Source: Calvatia gigantea (Eukaryota; Basidiomycota; Agaricomycetes; Agaricales; Lycoperdaceae). From it: 64,000 bases of DNA. The notes beneath the pieces are model-generated. The model did not search any database, was not told the origin of the DNA, and saw only the letters and a list, made by a program, of their open reading frames with translations. The stretch lies in the NCBI GenBank assembly GCA_025093985.1, contig JACAAK010000005.1:1178001-1242000 (forward strand), written 5' to 3'. Below, piece after piece: positions 43,275-56,066 of the stretch. A program made the translations under genes and the position numbers. The stretch's first letter is position 1; each line of letters begins with the position of its first letter.

Positions 43275-43901
43275 TGTTATGAACTTACCACATCCCCAGA
43301 CTCTTCTCATCCCTGTATTAACCTTCTATTTAGACTTTCTCTTTTCCTTCACTATACCCTGGTCCATTATTTATTTATTAAGCACATGTACTTCTATCTT
43401 TGCTTCTTATGATTCATTCTGAATCATGTTCCTGTTTCACCTTTATCTTTTTTTGTCATCAAACTTCTATTCACTCGTCTCTATCTTCCTGTGATTTATA
43501 CCTCTTCTTTTCTACTCATCTTACTCATCCCTATGACTCCGTATATTACCAATTAACCCGTAGTAGTTCTCATTGACTCATATCTGTTTACTATGTAAAT
43601 TCCCATCTCTTATCTGTAACTAGTATATAACCTTAAGTAGTACCCATGTATTACCTTAGGTTATTCTAGTAACAAGCTTCCTTATCTTCACTTGTCTGCT
43701 ACAAGGTTAACAACCTTAGGGACTGCAGTGACACTTAACTCAGACTTCTCAGGCAAGTGTGAGCTTCTACTCAAGGGAGTGATCTGAAGCCTGCATAGAG
43801 GTCATTGAGACTTGTCAAATACTCCTGGGCTATAGCGTTAAACCTCTCCCTGAGTGGAGACGATCTAGGCCTGGTTGCAAAGTAAGGTAATGCACGTAAC
43901 A
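43275..43901 (+). repeat. Solo LTR, family F
   Basis: 627 bases, TGTTATGAAC to CACGTAACA, perfect GTTGC duplication (43270-43274, 43902-43906). Reverse complement of the family at 20166-20788. Confidence 0.9.
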
Positions 43902-44825
43902 GTTGCAGTATAAGTATAGGTATGTTTTGACTTCTTGGTTGATACATTCTGTTTGTCCATTTGTCTGGGAATGGTAGGCTGTTTTTTTTTTTTTTTTTAA
44001 ATCATGGCTTGTGCCAAGTTGTAATGTGGTGCCCAATCACAGTCCACATGTAGCAGAGTACAAACTCCCTAACTACAAAGTCCAATAAGTTAAGAGTAAT
44101 CTACTGTTCAAAGGTGACCCAGCCCAATCCAAGTGTTAGCCCAGACCAAACCAGACCACCCTCTACTTACTAAATCCTCTGGTTTCCTGAAATGCCCATC
44201 ACACTGTAGAAGACTCAGTTGCCCAAGTCTTGTGGTGTACACCCAGTGACACACCACAGCTAGGCATAGCACAGCAGCAGTGTTCTGACCATCCCACAAG
44301 CAGTAGGCCCAGCTGGCAACAGCAGCTGAGTGCCTGAGAGGGGACAAGTGTAGTAAGGGGAGCTGGCACAGAGGGCCCATGCTTGGAGCCCCCTGACCCC
44401 CTGACTTCCCAGCCCAGAGGATATCTACCTGGAGCAGACCTGCAGCAACCCAGAAGCAAGAGTAGAAACCTGACATGTCACTGAGGTTTTATGCCAGGAA
44501 AACAGCAAGCAGGACAAACCCACCATGCTACCCAGGGACCCCACCCCTGTTATTTTAATCCTTCTACCTCCAGACCACCACAAGCAAGCCCCAGGAAAGG
44601 AGAACCACCAGGATGGATCCAGAAGAACCCCCCAGGGACTCCACCCCTGTTTCCTTATGACTTCTCAGCCCAGTAGGCCAGAAGAAGGGAGGTCTAGCAC
44701 AGGCTCCCTACACGTGCCAGCTTACCTGATGCCAGCATTATCTGGTCTGAAAGCAAATGCTCCAGAATTCACTTCCAGGAAGTCAATCAGCTCACAAATG
44801 GTCTGAGGAGGTCTGTCCAGGTTCC

Positions 44826-45067
44826 TGTAAAGAGGTGCACATGGGGGACATTGAGACAATCCTAACAGCAGTGGAACAAAGTCTATTGATTGGGTATTGG
44901 AGGAGATAATCCACAATTACTGTGGACAACTGTAAGAGACTAAAGGCTTTCAAAGTATCTACAGGAAACTATAAGTCCACCTGTCTCATGTGACTCATCA
45001 CCTGACCAAAACTCCGTCAGTGATAAGTCCAAATCTAGCTATAGGACTGATGAGACCACATCTAACA
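44826..45067 (-). repeat. Copia-1 3' LTR
   Basis: 242 bases, TGTAAAGAGG to CATCTAACA. It carries the TGTAAGAGACTAAAGG unit once. Confidence 0.9.
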
Positions 45068-45238
45068 CACCCCCCTAATCTAAGCAGTCCATAGAGAGGG
45101 GAGTTATCACAGAGTGAGTTCAAGCAAGGGAACAGCAAAGTTCACAGTCTTGGGGTATACAGCCTTTGTGAGGATATCAGCAAGTTGTTGGTCAGTGGAC
45201 ACATACACTGGATTGATCACTTCATCAGCAACAGCATC

Positions 45239-46765
45239 TCAAAGCCAGAAGAACCTCAAGTCCAGATGCTTCATCCGTCCATGGTACTCTGGGTTCTTCG
45301 CCACACAAATTCCTGACTTGTTGTTAATGTAGAGTGTTGAAGAAAGGGAAGGGGGATAGCCAAACTCTGTCAGGATGTTCCTCATCCACATGATCTCCTT
45401 GTCACCCTTAACTGCAGCAACATACTCAGCCTCGGTAGAGGACAGAGTCACAAAAGGCTGGCACTTTGAGTACCGTCCTACAGCACCACTACTCACTAGA
45501 GTCACATAACCACCTGTAGCACGTCCTGTGGCCTTGCAGAAGCCATGGGAAGCATCAGAGAAGGTCTGGAACAGCTCTGGGTTGTCATTACCCTTGTAGA
45601 CAAGCTTGTAGTCTACAGTTCCCTTCAGATAGCAAAATAAATGCTTTACAGCAGCCCAGTGCCTTGGAGATAGGTTGTAATTGAACCTCCCAAGGTAGGA
45701 GATAGAGTAAGCAATGTCTGGATGAGTCATGGTGGCAAGATACTGCAGGGAACCCACAGCAGAGAGATAGGGAATGGATTTCATGGCTTCTTGCTCCTCA
45801 GAAGTGGGCTGATCATCAGAGAGCTCAAGTCCTGGTGGTAGAGGGGTCTTTACAGTGTTACAATCATCCATTTTGAAGCACTCTAGCAGTTCCCTGACAT
45901 ACTGAGCCTGGGAGAGTGAAATAAAGTGATTGGGAGTGTCCTGCTTCACCTGTACAGCCAGTAACCAGCTTGTAGCACTGAGATCTCGCAGTTTGAAGTG
46001 TTTAGACAGTTCCTGGACAGCCGAGTCCATGGCAGAGTCATCCCTCGACACCAGAGTGATATCATCAATGAAGACTGGGACAATCACCTTAACTGATCCC
46101 TTGGAATAAATGTAGAGGGAGTTGTCAGATCTGAGTCTTGAGTAGCCCATGGAGGTCATGATACTGTGTAGCTTCTTATTCCACTGCTTAACTGCCTGTT
46201 TAAGGCCATAGAGTGATTTGGTGAGCTTACAGACATGGTTTGGGCCACCTTGGTAATATCCTTCAGGCTGGGCCATGTAGATCTCTTTATTGAGGTCCCC
46301 ATAGGTGAAAGCAGAGGAGATGTCAACAGAGCGCATTTTGAAGCCCTCTCTTGCAGCCAAGGCTATAATGAGTCTGAGGGATGCAGGACGAAATGTAGGG
46401 GCAAAAACCTCAGTGTAATCATAGCTAGGGCACTAAGAATAGCCCTTAGCAACTAAGTGGGCTTTGTGGCACTCTATAGAGCCATCAGGATTGTGCTTGA
46501 CCTTGAAAACCCATCCAGAGTTGACCAGTTTCTTTCCAGGAGGTAGCTCAACTAGTTCCCAGGTGTTGTTGGACTCCAGGGCGAAGATTTCATTATCACA
46601 GGCTCTAGTCCAGTCCTGGGCATCAAGGGACCTCATAGCAACCTTATAGGTACAAGGATCAGGCCCAGAAACAGTCCCAGCAAACTCTACCTCTTCATAT
46701 CCACTGTCAGTCCAATAGGCAGCTTCCTGGTTGTCTAAATTGTCCTCCTCAGGCTCAGGAAACAA
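45239..46765 (-). pseudogene. Copia-1 RT and RNase H
   Basis: Two frames with a stop between. 46765-46433: NTWELVELPPGKKLVNSGWV and VECH-like KAHLVAKGYS, then a TAG. 46360-45239: RT core MRSVDISSAFTYGDLNKEIY, VCKLTKSLYGLKQA, catalytic VPVFIDDITLV (about 46065-46090, both Asp kept). RNase H region with KTPLPPGLELS, YLATMTHPDIAYSISYLGRF, SDASHGFCKATGRATGGYV, TLSSTEAEYVAAVKGDKE and YHGRMKHLDLRFFWL. The RT copies RNA into cDNA in the particle. The best preserved Copia coding block in the window; one TAG and the missing early pol frame make it inactive. Confidence 0.85.
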
Positions 46766-46870
46766 CTTGATCCTCCACCACTCTCCTGGTGGTTTCCTGG
46801 TGCGATTTGAGTGCCTAGGAAGGTATAGGGGCTCAATTACTGGTGGAACACTGGGAGGAGTGCTGGAGAG

Positions 46871-49480
46871 CTATACAGGAGCTGTAAGAGGTGTCACAGG
46901 AGGCTCTGAAGGCTCAGGACTGTGGACTTGTGGGGGCTGAAGCTGAGATGGTGATGAGATGATGCTATCTTTGCAGGGTCCTTCTTGAAGAGGAAGTGGA
47001 TAGACTAATGGCACTCTGGGAGCCTCAGGAGCATCCGGAGTGGGCTGGGGTGACTTAGGCAGGTAGTCTACATCACCTCTCTTATCTTCAAGAAATAGGA
47101 GCATCTAGGAAAGGTCCAGGAGATGAGATAGATGAGGTAAAAGGTGGTGAGACTTCAGGAAAGGATGGAGGGCCAGCAAATGATGGTATGGCATTCATTT
47201 TCGCTCTAGATAGTCCTAGGGAAGTACCTTTCATTGAAATCTGCATGCTCTGAGATCTTGGTTTGCCTAATGATAGGGTTATAGAACTTCCACCCTTTGT
47301 AGCTAGTGGGATATCCAATAAAAACACATTTTTCGAAGTGAGGCTGCAAAGAATTCCACTTATCTCACTGTACATGCACATAGACAGTACACCCCTACAC
47401 TCTGAGGTGTGAAACATTGGGTTTTCACTTGTAGAAGGCCTTAAAGGATGTGGTTTTTAGTAGAACAGAGGTAGGGAGCCTATTCCATACATGGACCATG
47501 GCAGCTATGCATTCACCCTAAAAACTCACTAGCAAACTAGACTTGGAGAGCATAGCAGTAATTCTCTCACCCATAGTCCTATTAGCTCTCTCAGCTAGAC
47601 TATTCTGCTGGGGCCTATTTCACACAGAATGCCTCCTCTCAATGCCACACAGCCTTATGAACTCCAGGAAGGCATTAGACATGTATTCTCCACCTTTATC
47701 ATTCTGTAGAGTGCGGATTTTGACTCCCAGTTGGTTCTCAGCCCAATATTTGTAGGTTTTGAACACTTCAAAGGCTTCTGACTTGGATTTAAGTAGATAC
47801 ACTGCCTGGAATTGCATAGAATCATCTATAAAGATGATCCAGTACTTGTAGCTTTGGTGGGTAGCTGCTGGAAGTGGTCCATGCAGATCTGAGTGCACTA
47901 GAGCCAGTGGGGAGTGATTGTGGCTGGTAAAGGAGGAGAATGGATGGGAATGCATCTTTCCTGCAAGACAGGGCTCACAAATGGGGTCAGGGGATGCCTC
48001 AGACTCTAGTTTAAGGCCTGTAACAAGCTTCTGACTGATCATTCTCTTCATATCTGCATAATTGTGGTACACAAAGTGTCTATGCCACAAGGAGAGGTCT
48101 ACAGGCAGTATGGAGAGGTGAAATATGGTCTCTGAAGCAATTATGATGCCATCTAACAGTGCTGAGTGGCCCGGAGTGATTCTAGCCTTGAAAAGTGCCT
48201 TTTTGCCTTTATAAAACACCATCGAGGTTGCATCAATGCTGATATTAACTCCGGAGTGATGAGTAAGGTATAAACATGATAGTAGGTTGCTCCAGAGGTC
48301 TGGGACATGTAGGACTCTCAAAAACTCGACCTCTCTAATCTTCTTTCCCTCCAATACAGGCTGAAACACCACAGAACCCACTCTAGCTAAGTAGACAATG
48401 GAATTATCAGCTAAGTGGATGGGTATGCAACTGGGGGAGTAGGACTTGAACTAGTGGCAATATGGGGTCATATGAGAAGTGGCCCCTGTGTCTACAAGCC
48501 AATGGAAGTCAGCATCAAGCTGTAGAGGTGAAGAGGGATAGGGTGACGAAGAACTTGCATTTCCTGGTGAATTCCTGGGCCTATTGCACTCCACCTGCTG
48601 TAGGCAACAAGGAGGGGTCCTGAGGAGTGTCCTGTGTGCATTTTGCATAATTCCGATGACGCCTTGATGAGTTATTGGCAATTTGCTCAGCAGTCTTCTC
48701 CTGGGCTTGCTTTTGAGCTGCCTTGAAAGCCCAGCACTTCTGCATAGTGTGTCCAGGACTTGAAACAAAAATTGCATTTTTCAGATGAAGGAGGGGGGTA
48801 GGAAGCATATGGAAAATGCTGTGGAGGAGCTGGCAGTGTCCTGGGCACGTCTGCGGCATTGAATATCCTCTGTGACAAAAGCCTGGTGCACAGCAACCTT
48901 GTCAAGTTTGTCCATGAGGAGGAGGGAGGAGGTGAAGGAGGCAAATTCTTCAGATAGGAGGGCTTAAATGAGGGACATAGAAGCTAGTTCTTCATCAAGC
49001 TAGGTAAGGGTGAAGTCCAAGGGCCTGAGGTCCTTGATAGTCTTTACTACATCTTCAACTCTATTGATGAGTGACTGTAGGGACTCCTCCTCAAGTTTCT
49101 GGATGGTGAAGAGGTCATCATAGGCATTGAATCGCATTCCTGGACGCTTTTGGAGGTATATAGACTATAGGAGGTCCTACATCTTGACTGGGTCATCCCA
49201 GATGCCATTGAAGTGAATTCCTCTGGTCAGCCTCCACCATAAGGAAGAGCCAACCTGCAGCTCTGTCTGCCTTAGCCTTCCAGGCATTCCTGAGCAGCCA
49301 GCTCAGCCTCAGTGGGAGTACTAGATATGGCAGGGGGGGAGACTTTCCCAGAAACAATCCTCCACAGACCACTAGCCCTCAACCATGCCTCCACCTTGCC
49401 AGCCCAGGTAGAGTAGTTTGTCCCACATAGCTTCGCAAAATTTGGTCTGGATTGAGCCATTTTTGCAGTCAGGAGAGTGG
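46871..49480 (-). pseudogene. Copia-1 gag, protease, integrase and linker
   Basis: Gag starts MAQSRPNFAKLCGTNYSTW at 49460; a zinc knuckle reads CNFCFK then, one frame over, GHTMQKCWAF (about 48725-48785). Protease LVDTGATSHMTPYCH (48490-48451). Open frame 48381-47620: VLHVPDLWSNLLSCLYLTHH, DLSLWHRHFVYHNYADMKR, EPCLAGKMHSHPF, VHSDLHGPLPAATHQSYKYW, NDKGGEYMSNAFLEF and GIERRHSV. Then stops, WNRLPTSVLLK, a Pro/Ser-rich linker to 46871. Frameshifts and stops throughout gag. Confidence 0.8.
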
Positions 49481-49578
49481 AAATAGAGTTGAGGTGGAGA
49501 GAGAGATGTAAGAAGAAGAAAAGGATTAGGATAGATTAAAGTGTTGTTTGAAGCTGTTAAAGTGCAGGGCCCATAACC

Positions 49579-49820
49579 TGTAAAGAGGTGCATGTGGGGG
49601 ACATTGAGACGGTCCTAACAGCAGTGGAACAAAGTCTATTGATTGGGTATTGGAGGAGATAATCCACAATTACTATGGACAACTGTAAGAGACTAAAGGC
49701 TCTCAAAGTGTCCACAGGAAGCTACAAGTCCACCTGTTTCATGTGACTCATCACCTGACCAAAACTCTGTCAGCTCTAAGTCCAGATCTAGCTATAGGAC
49801 TGATGAGACCACATTTAACA
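49579..49820 (-). repeat. Copia-1 5' LTR
   Basis: 242 bases, same ends as 44826-45067; a few transitions separate the two. The adjoining internal bases read GGTTATGGGCCC in sense. Confidence 0.9.
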
Positions 49821-49825
49821 GTCCC

Positions 49826-51527
49826 TCTTGCAGAGAGGACACTAGACGAAGATGTGACAGTGCTCCTTAAGAGAAGCACCTACATTGACAGCTAATGCTT
49901 TTCATTTGGAAAGAACTGCACCCTGTACAATCCTATTAGGGCATGGCCTGTAATGGCATGCACAGCCCTCGCACAAAGTGAGTTAGAGCCACTAATGTAG
50001 AGTAGCCAGGGCCCACTATGCAGGTAGGTCAGCTTACCCAGAGAATGCGGATCCACCCTGGAGGACAAATCCATGTTACTGTGCCCCTTATAAGAAGGGG
50101 TAAAGTACAGTTGGCACCATTCCACTAGAGCATTATTGACTGCCTCCTTATGGAGGCAGGCAATAGAGGTAAAAGGCCTCAAGGCCATAAGTAACCTGAG
50201 GAAATGAAGTAACATGCTGGTGAACAGCATGGTAGAACTCCCACTTCTCAGAGAAGGGGACAGCGAGAAATTCAATGCATCTCTGAGGGTTCCCAGAGAG
50301 CCATTGCTTCAGTGCCATATACATCCCCTAGGACAGTATCTGCCTGGAGTGCATGGATAGATCAACTGTAAGCTTCATCAATACAATAGAGTCAGTAAAG
50401 ACACAAATAAGCCTGACATCATCCTGCTTAAGAGCAAAATGAATGCCAAGTGCAATAGCCATGAGCTCAGCTGTCAGGCACTGTAATCCTAGCCAGCCAT
50501 ATAAGTGATCTCCCTGAGGCACTCACATTGACTAGTAGACATGGACAGAAGAGACTGCCTAGAACTTGCCATACTAGTGGCAAACTCGCATCCATGTCGC
50601 CATATGGACAATCCCGAAATCCTCCCTGCACTCCCTAAAGTGTACATCGAGAGTATACATATGCACAGGGTCAGTGTTACCCTCTGCAGTGAGTTTTACC
50701 TCCATGAACGAACACCTGGTCTGGGTGGCAGTCCATGAGGTGGTATCCAGGTTGATTAATCAAAGCCATAGGCTCAAATTCCTTGATGAGATTGACCAGG
50801 TTGGCATCAGCCTGGTGTAAGAAGCCCTTAGTCTTCTTGTGAGTAGTAGGAGACATGAGGCTGATAGAACAGGCATGCAACTTAGCAGACCCTGAGTATT
50901 CAGGGCTCATAAGGGCCCTGAGAGGATGGTTAGACAACAATATTTTGATCCTATAGTCAGACCTAGTAGCAAGCTTCTGTAGGTGAAGCTGGATGGGAAT
51001 AAGGCCTGCAAAAAACTCCAGTGGCCCCAGTAGGAGCAGTCTAGAAGGCACCCATAATATACAGGGCTACCTGTCACTGCATGACATTCAAGCTCTTAAG
51101 GGCCACCTTGCAGTGTGATCCCTTGAAGAACCAGAGCTTGAAGCCATATGTCGCAATATGAATGAACACATGACTGATAGAGGAGGTGCTTCTGCATAGG
51201 CCTCAAGTCCCTTGTAGAGTTGCCAAGCATCTTCATGGTCTTAACCATAGAGATAGCTTTGGTGGAATAGTATTGCACATGCTCCTTGAAAGTAAGAGCA
51301 TGATTGAAGTAGAAGCCCAAGTACCTCCAATAGGGCTTGGACCAGAGCGGCATATCACCAGTGAATGGGGCAAAGCCTAGGTCAATCAGTGGATTGTCAT
51401 CTTTATACCTACAGGAGAAGTGAAATACCTCAGACTTGTCATGCTCAAGTACCAAGGCAAAAGTGCTCAAAGAGCCCAAAAATGATACCATATGCCTCCT
51501 TAAGAGCCACAAGGTTCAATCCCCAAT
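49826..51527 (-). pseudogene. LINE4 ORF2: RT C-terminus, RNase H, Cys/His tail
   Basis: Continuation of the LINE4 RT after the C1 insertion. 51512-51096: GSLSTFALVLEHDKSEVFHF, LWSKPYWRYLGFYFNHALTF and SCVHSYCDIWLQALVLQG, the thumb and C-terminal region of non-LTR RTs. RNase H at 50522-50328: LTAELMAIALGIHFALKQDD and VFTDSIV with its catalytic Asp. Then the tail frame 50275-49892 (RAVHAITGHALIGLYRVQFF) and the Cys/His part before Copia-1. Several stops and frameshifts; inactive. Tad1 or I-type by domain order (inference). Confidence 0.75.
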
Positions 51528-52076
51528 TGTTATGAACTTAATGTATTTACTTAGATAATACAAGGTCTAAGACACCTTCAAAGACTAGCTTGTATCTAGA
51601 CAGACCTAGAACATAGCCAGACTTACCTAGAACTTAATATATATAAATAGCACAGCTTATGTCATAATTCAAAGTCATACCACTTTGAAGTCATACAACA
51701 TTTGAATACCATATATATACAAGTAACATATCAATACAGTACAATACAATAGTACACCATTGTAGTATATAAACCCCTCAACTTGACCAGTAGACCCCAT
51801 CATTTCTACTTGGTTAGGTGGAGACTCAATCTATAACTCTCAACACACTCTTACTCTCTACTCTTAAGATGTTGCTTCTAAAAATTACTAAGCGTACTTA
51901 ATAAGACATTAAGGAGTTATACTCTGAGGATAGACCTCTGATTGTAAGACTTAAGAATATCCAAAGTAGTTGTATTACTTTGTCTATTCTTTGAGCCTTC
52001 AAGAAGGAGTCCCCTTTGATATCATCTGTGGATAGATATTGGGTAGAATTAGAACAAATTCTATCTCACTATAACA
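51528..52076 (+). repeat. Gypsy C1 5' LTR
   Basis: 549 bases, TGTTATGAAC to CTATAACA. Contains TATATA-like runs (51636-51650, 51708-51720) and a TATAAACCC near 51767 that could serve as TATA box (inference). Confidence 0.9.
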
Positions 52077-52606
52077 TTAAGTAGAAACAATCCTTCTCTG
52101 AGGCTAGGAGTCGTTACTGTTGCTGTTTCAGTGCCCACAACTGCTCGAATAGAAGTCTATTGGGCAAACTTCTTTTCGTTGTTCTAAATGAAAGAAGACG
52201 ACAGATTAGACTTGCATTAGGGGCTAGTGTGGAATAGCCTATGCATTCTCTTGTTCGCTAAATTCCAGCAACCTAGTAGGATTAACACCTCAAAGAAAGC
52301 AGGAGACTAGTCTAGACCAGACTAGGATAAAATAAACAATTGCCTAACAGAGCTAAATCTGTAACAAGAGTCTGTTGCCTGATCAGATAGAAATCAGAAG
52401 TAGAGCTAGGAATAGTTGTTGAAGTAAAGTTAATAAGACCTCGTTCTAGAATTAGAACAAGGCAAACAACAACTTAATTGGGCATAAGACCAGGCTTCTA
52501 GGAAAGAAGAGGCAACCAAAGCTCTAGAATAGTATTAAGTTCTGGAAAGGCAACTATTCAGGTTATTGTCTTGATTGAAGAAATAATCCTTGTGCAAAAA
52601 CAGAAT
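52077..52606 (+). other. Gypsy C1 leader
   Basis: Untranslated leader between the 5' LTR and the first ATG of gag. No primer-binding site I can name; it begins TTAAGTAGAAACAATCC. Confidence 0.5.
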
Positions 52607-54628
52607 GTCTGAATATAGAAGCTATTCAGAAGAGTTCGAGCACAAAAATAGTAAGCAAAGAAAGAAAGACAAGACTAAATCACTTTCTTAGAAAAATTAA
52701 AACGAAATTTAACAAACTGTTAAAACAGCTGACAAAGAAGAATTCCACAGCCCATCTCTTAACAAAACTGTTTGGAGATACAAAGGACAAGACCTCCACT
52801 GGTTATACAATTTCAATGGACAACCAAGAAGAGTATCAAGTCACAGACAAGATATCATCAACAAAGAATATAGAGAATTCAAAAGGAATCAACTTGCCAG
52901 TTTATGACAACAGCTTACCTATCAATTACCTCCAGAAAGAACATCAGGAAGAGATACCCCTTATAGATCAGACTGAGAACAGTCTAAGGGAAAAGACCCT
53001 CAAAGAAGTCAGGGAACTAGTGTTACAGTACCTAAACCCAAAGAATCAAGACTGACTCTACCTGTTGCCTCAACTTCTCAATCCATTTACATTCAGAGAA
53101 CTGAACCAAGTGATCCAGGAAGAAGCAGACAACATCAGCAATATCAACCTAGTGTTACTCAGCAGACCACAGCTGAGCCAATCAGATTACCAAGTAATCC
53201 AGGAGATAAAGGAAGTCACTCGCCTACTGGTAGAGCTTACCGAGAACTTGAACAAGCAGAAAATTCGGACTACTCAGACCCCGAATTTGATAAGAACAGA
53301 GGAAAATTATCACCACTTATCAGCAGACCAAGAATTCCAATACTTGAGCAGCCAACAACTCAACAAATCACTGGAATCCTTCCAATCCAACGAATACCTA
53401 GTTTTCCCATTGTCAAACCGACAAGAAGAAATACTCCTTCTCCAACAGGATCCCAATTACCAGGACTGAGTCAACCAATACAACTGCCAACAACAGAAAG
53501 CATGGCAGCTGTATAACAACTATATACCCTCAAATATCCAAAACCAGAATGATACTATGGAGACCCAAACCAGTATAGATCCTGGATATCTAGCATCAAT
53601 CTCTACTTCAATTCATTTGGAGTCACCCAAGACAGAGAAAAGCTGAAATTATACCTTGGGATTACTCGAAGGAGCAGTGTCAGCTTGGAGACAAGATTAT
53701 ATTGAAACCCATCAAACAGGAACACAACAAACCTGGGATGAGTTCAAAACAGCTTTGGAACAAGAATTTGCCCCAGCTCAACAAACACATGAAGCTGAAC
53801 AAGCCCTCAGAAACCTTAAACAAAACGGACAGTATATCAAGAAATACATCTCAGAATTCTCTGTTCTATCATCACAAGCAGGTCTTACTACAGATAACAC
53901 CGCCATCAGAGCATACTTCGCTCAAGGACTGGACCCAGCAGTCAGACACAAAGCCCTCAGATCTAATCCGACCACAATCACTTGATTGGAAAAACAGCTG
54001 CAAGAGGAGCTTACAGAATCATTGTGGACCAGCAGCAATATATCCCTTCTTTCAAATCCAAATTCAGAAAAGGAAAATCAAACAAAAATATCTACAAACC
54101 CAGATATCAAAATATCAAGTCACAACCCCTTGCCAACCAATTTAAACTGAGGAGAATATGACATGGATGTCGACAGAATCATGGAATCCATTAGTGCAAT
54201 CGACCTCTATAATGGTGATGAATCAGAATCAGAAGAAGAAGTTGACTATAATGGATCAGAAGATGATTCAGACAGAATTAATGAAGAAGGAATCTTTGAA
54301 CTTATCAGAAGAAAATCCACAAATAGATCCCAACAAGCACTCAAACACATTGTCAACAACGTCCTCACAGAAGAACAAAGAGCAGCTCTCTGAGCAGGAG
54401 AATGCTTTTTCTGCCAAAAGAAAGGCCATTTCATACAAGATTGTAAAGAAAGGAAGGTTTACCTTAATGCCAGAAGAAAGAAGTTTATGGCAAGCAGAAG
54501 CAGCACTGGAAAGACTTCACAGAGAGCTAAAGGAAAGAAAACTTTCAAGAAGAAGAAAATAGACCCAAACACAATGGTCTATGAATTAGAAGAAGAAGAA
54601 GAAGAAAATGAAGACGAAAATTTTTAAG
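52607..54628 (+). pseudogene. gag: Gypsy C1 gag
   Basis: First ATG 52607 (MSEYRSYSEEFEHKN), then a frameshift into the frame giving EFHSPSLNKTVWRYKGQD and WLYNFNGQPRRVSSHRQD, followed by a P/Q/S-rich linker to about 53520. Capsid: YGDPNQYRSWISSINLYFNS (53551-53610), then a frameshift to 53656-53985 (TWDEFKTALEQEFAP, ALRNLKQNGQYIKKYISEF). After further breaks, an acidic stretch (54163 onward) and one CCHC knuckle CFFCQKKGHFIQDC (54403-54444). A TGA at 54391-54393 before the knuckle is probably CGA to TGA. It ends at TAA 54626-54628. The longest-ORF frames in 52816-53469 are shadows. Confidence 0.7.
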
Positions 54629-54629
54629 T

Positions 54630-56066
54630 ATAAAAGAAGATCTAAATGAAATAGATCTTCATAAATCAAGAACTAAATGCTTATTAGCACCAACAATGAT
54701 TTATACTAACAGAAGCAAGTTAGAAATCAATACTTTAATAGATTCAGGAGCTAGTGGAATCTATATCGATACAAAATTTGTCAACAAATTAAAATTACCA
54801 AGATTTAAACTAAAAAATCCAGTTAAAATAACAAATGCCAATGGAACAAGAAATTCAACAGAAAGATGTGTTGAATACACAAAAGAAATTAAAATAAACA
54901 GCAAAACAATGGAAATAAAACCCAAAATTATTGTACTAAGCAAACCATTATTCTTAGGAATAACTTGGTTACAAAAATATAATCCTGATATAAACTGGGA
55001 AAAAGAAACTCTTAAATGGAGAGACGAAGAACAAATTCTTTCAATGGAATCAATGCTATCAGAAGAAAGCATAAATACAATTGAACAAGATGAAGACTTT
55101 CTAAACAGTGAAGAAGAAATCAACACAAAAGAAAACACATCACAAAAACTTCTCAATCAATCAAAGAAAAGTAAACTGAGAATCAGACCCAATAAAAGCA
55201 GTCCCAAGAAAATTTCACAAATACTTACGAGTATTTAATAAAGAAAAATCTGAGAAAATGCCACCAAAATGAAGATGGGATCATAAAATTGAATTAAAAG
55301 ACACATTCAAACCAAAAATGCATGCAATATATCACTTAACACCAAGAGAAAATGAAGAAATGAAGAAATTCATTAGAGAAAATCTTAGAAAAGGATATAT
55401 TCAAGAATCACAATGCACCTATGGCATCATCCTTTTTCTTTGTATCAAAGAAAGGAATAGACTTAAGACCATGCCAAGATTATGTTTATTTAAATAAACA
55501 TACAATTAAAAATGCACATCCAATTCCAAATATTTCAAAAATCATGGATAAACTTAAAAATTTGAAATATTTTACCAAATTAGATGTATAATTAGGATAC
55601 AATAATGTTAGAATACATGAAGGAGATGAATGGAAAGCTGCCTTTAGAACTACTGAAGGATTATTCAAACCTACAGTAATGTTCTTTAGAATGACCAATT
55701 CTCCAGCAACTTTTCAAAGTATGATGGATTCTATTTTTTGAGATTTAATAGATAAAGGAGGAGTAATCAGTGTATATTGACAATATACTTATTCATGCAA
55801 AAGATATAAAAGATCTAGACTTCTTAACAAAAGAAGTTCTCAAAAGATACAGTAATAATCTTTATCTAAAAACAGAAAAATGCGAATTCGAGAAACAAGA
55901 ACTTGAATATTTAGGAGTAATAATAAAACCAAACAAAATAGAAATGGATCCAATAAAATTGGATGGAATAAAAGATTCACCAGTACCAAAAACAGCAAGA
56001 AACATTCAACAATTTACAGGATTTTGCAATTTCTATCAAAAATTTATCAAAAATTATTCAGAAATA
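54630..56066 (+). pseudogene. Gypsy C1 protease and RT
   Basis: Protease 54696 onward: INTLIDSGASGIYIDTKF with the DSG site intact, then LGITWLQKYNPDINWE. RT from about 55230: IYHLTPRENEEMKKFIRENL, a frameshift near 55410, SKKGIDLRPCQDYVYLNKHT, [31 protein letters not shown], then VYIDNILIHAKDIKDLDF (55770 onward), where YIDD reads YIDN. Then EYLGVIIKPNKIEMDPIKLD and FCNFYQKFIKNYSEI, at which point Tc1 copy 2 enters. The stops and the YIDN change make it inactive. Confidence 0.85.

Larger units (their letters stand above)
42197..43981 (-). mobile_element. Gypsy A3 fragment (integrase end and chromodomain)
   Basis: Minus-strand remnant aligning with 8390-9230 of A1: chromodomain region (about 42240-42440), the DVFNEQLL region (about 42820-42850), integrase C-terminal domain and YHSQTNGQTECINQEVKTYL (43978 downward). 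Interrupted by solo LTRs at 42511-42815 and 43275-43901 and by LINE4 at 43982. Many stops. Confidence 0.75.
44826..49820 (-). mobile_element. Copia-1 (Ty1/copia), minus strand, nearly complete
   Basis: LTRs 44826-45067 and 49579-49820 (242 bases each), flanks GTTCC and GTCCC (one difference). Inserted in LINE4 between CAAGAGGGAC and CTGGACAGACC. Purine tract in sense TTAGGGGGGTG next to the 3' LTR; GGTTATGGGCCC next to the 5' LTR. Gag, protease, integrase, RT and RNase H are in order; the RT/RNase H part is open for 373 codons. Confidence 0.9.

Noticed and set aside
53065..53469. 134-residue ORF MPQLLNPFTFRELNQ as gag
   Set aside because: In C2 this frame has a stop and loses similarity faster; the neighbouring P/Q/S-rich frame is continuous with conserved upstream and capsid parts.
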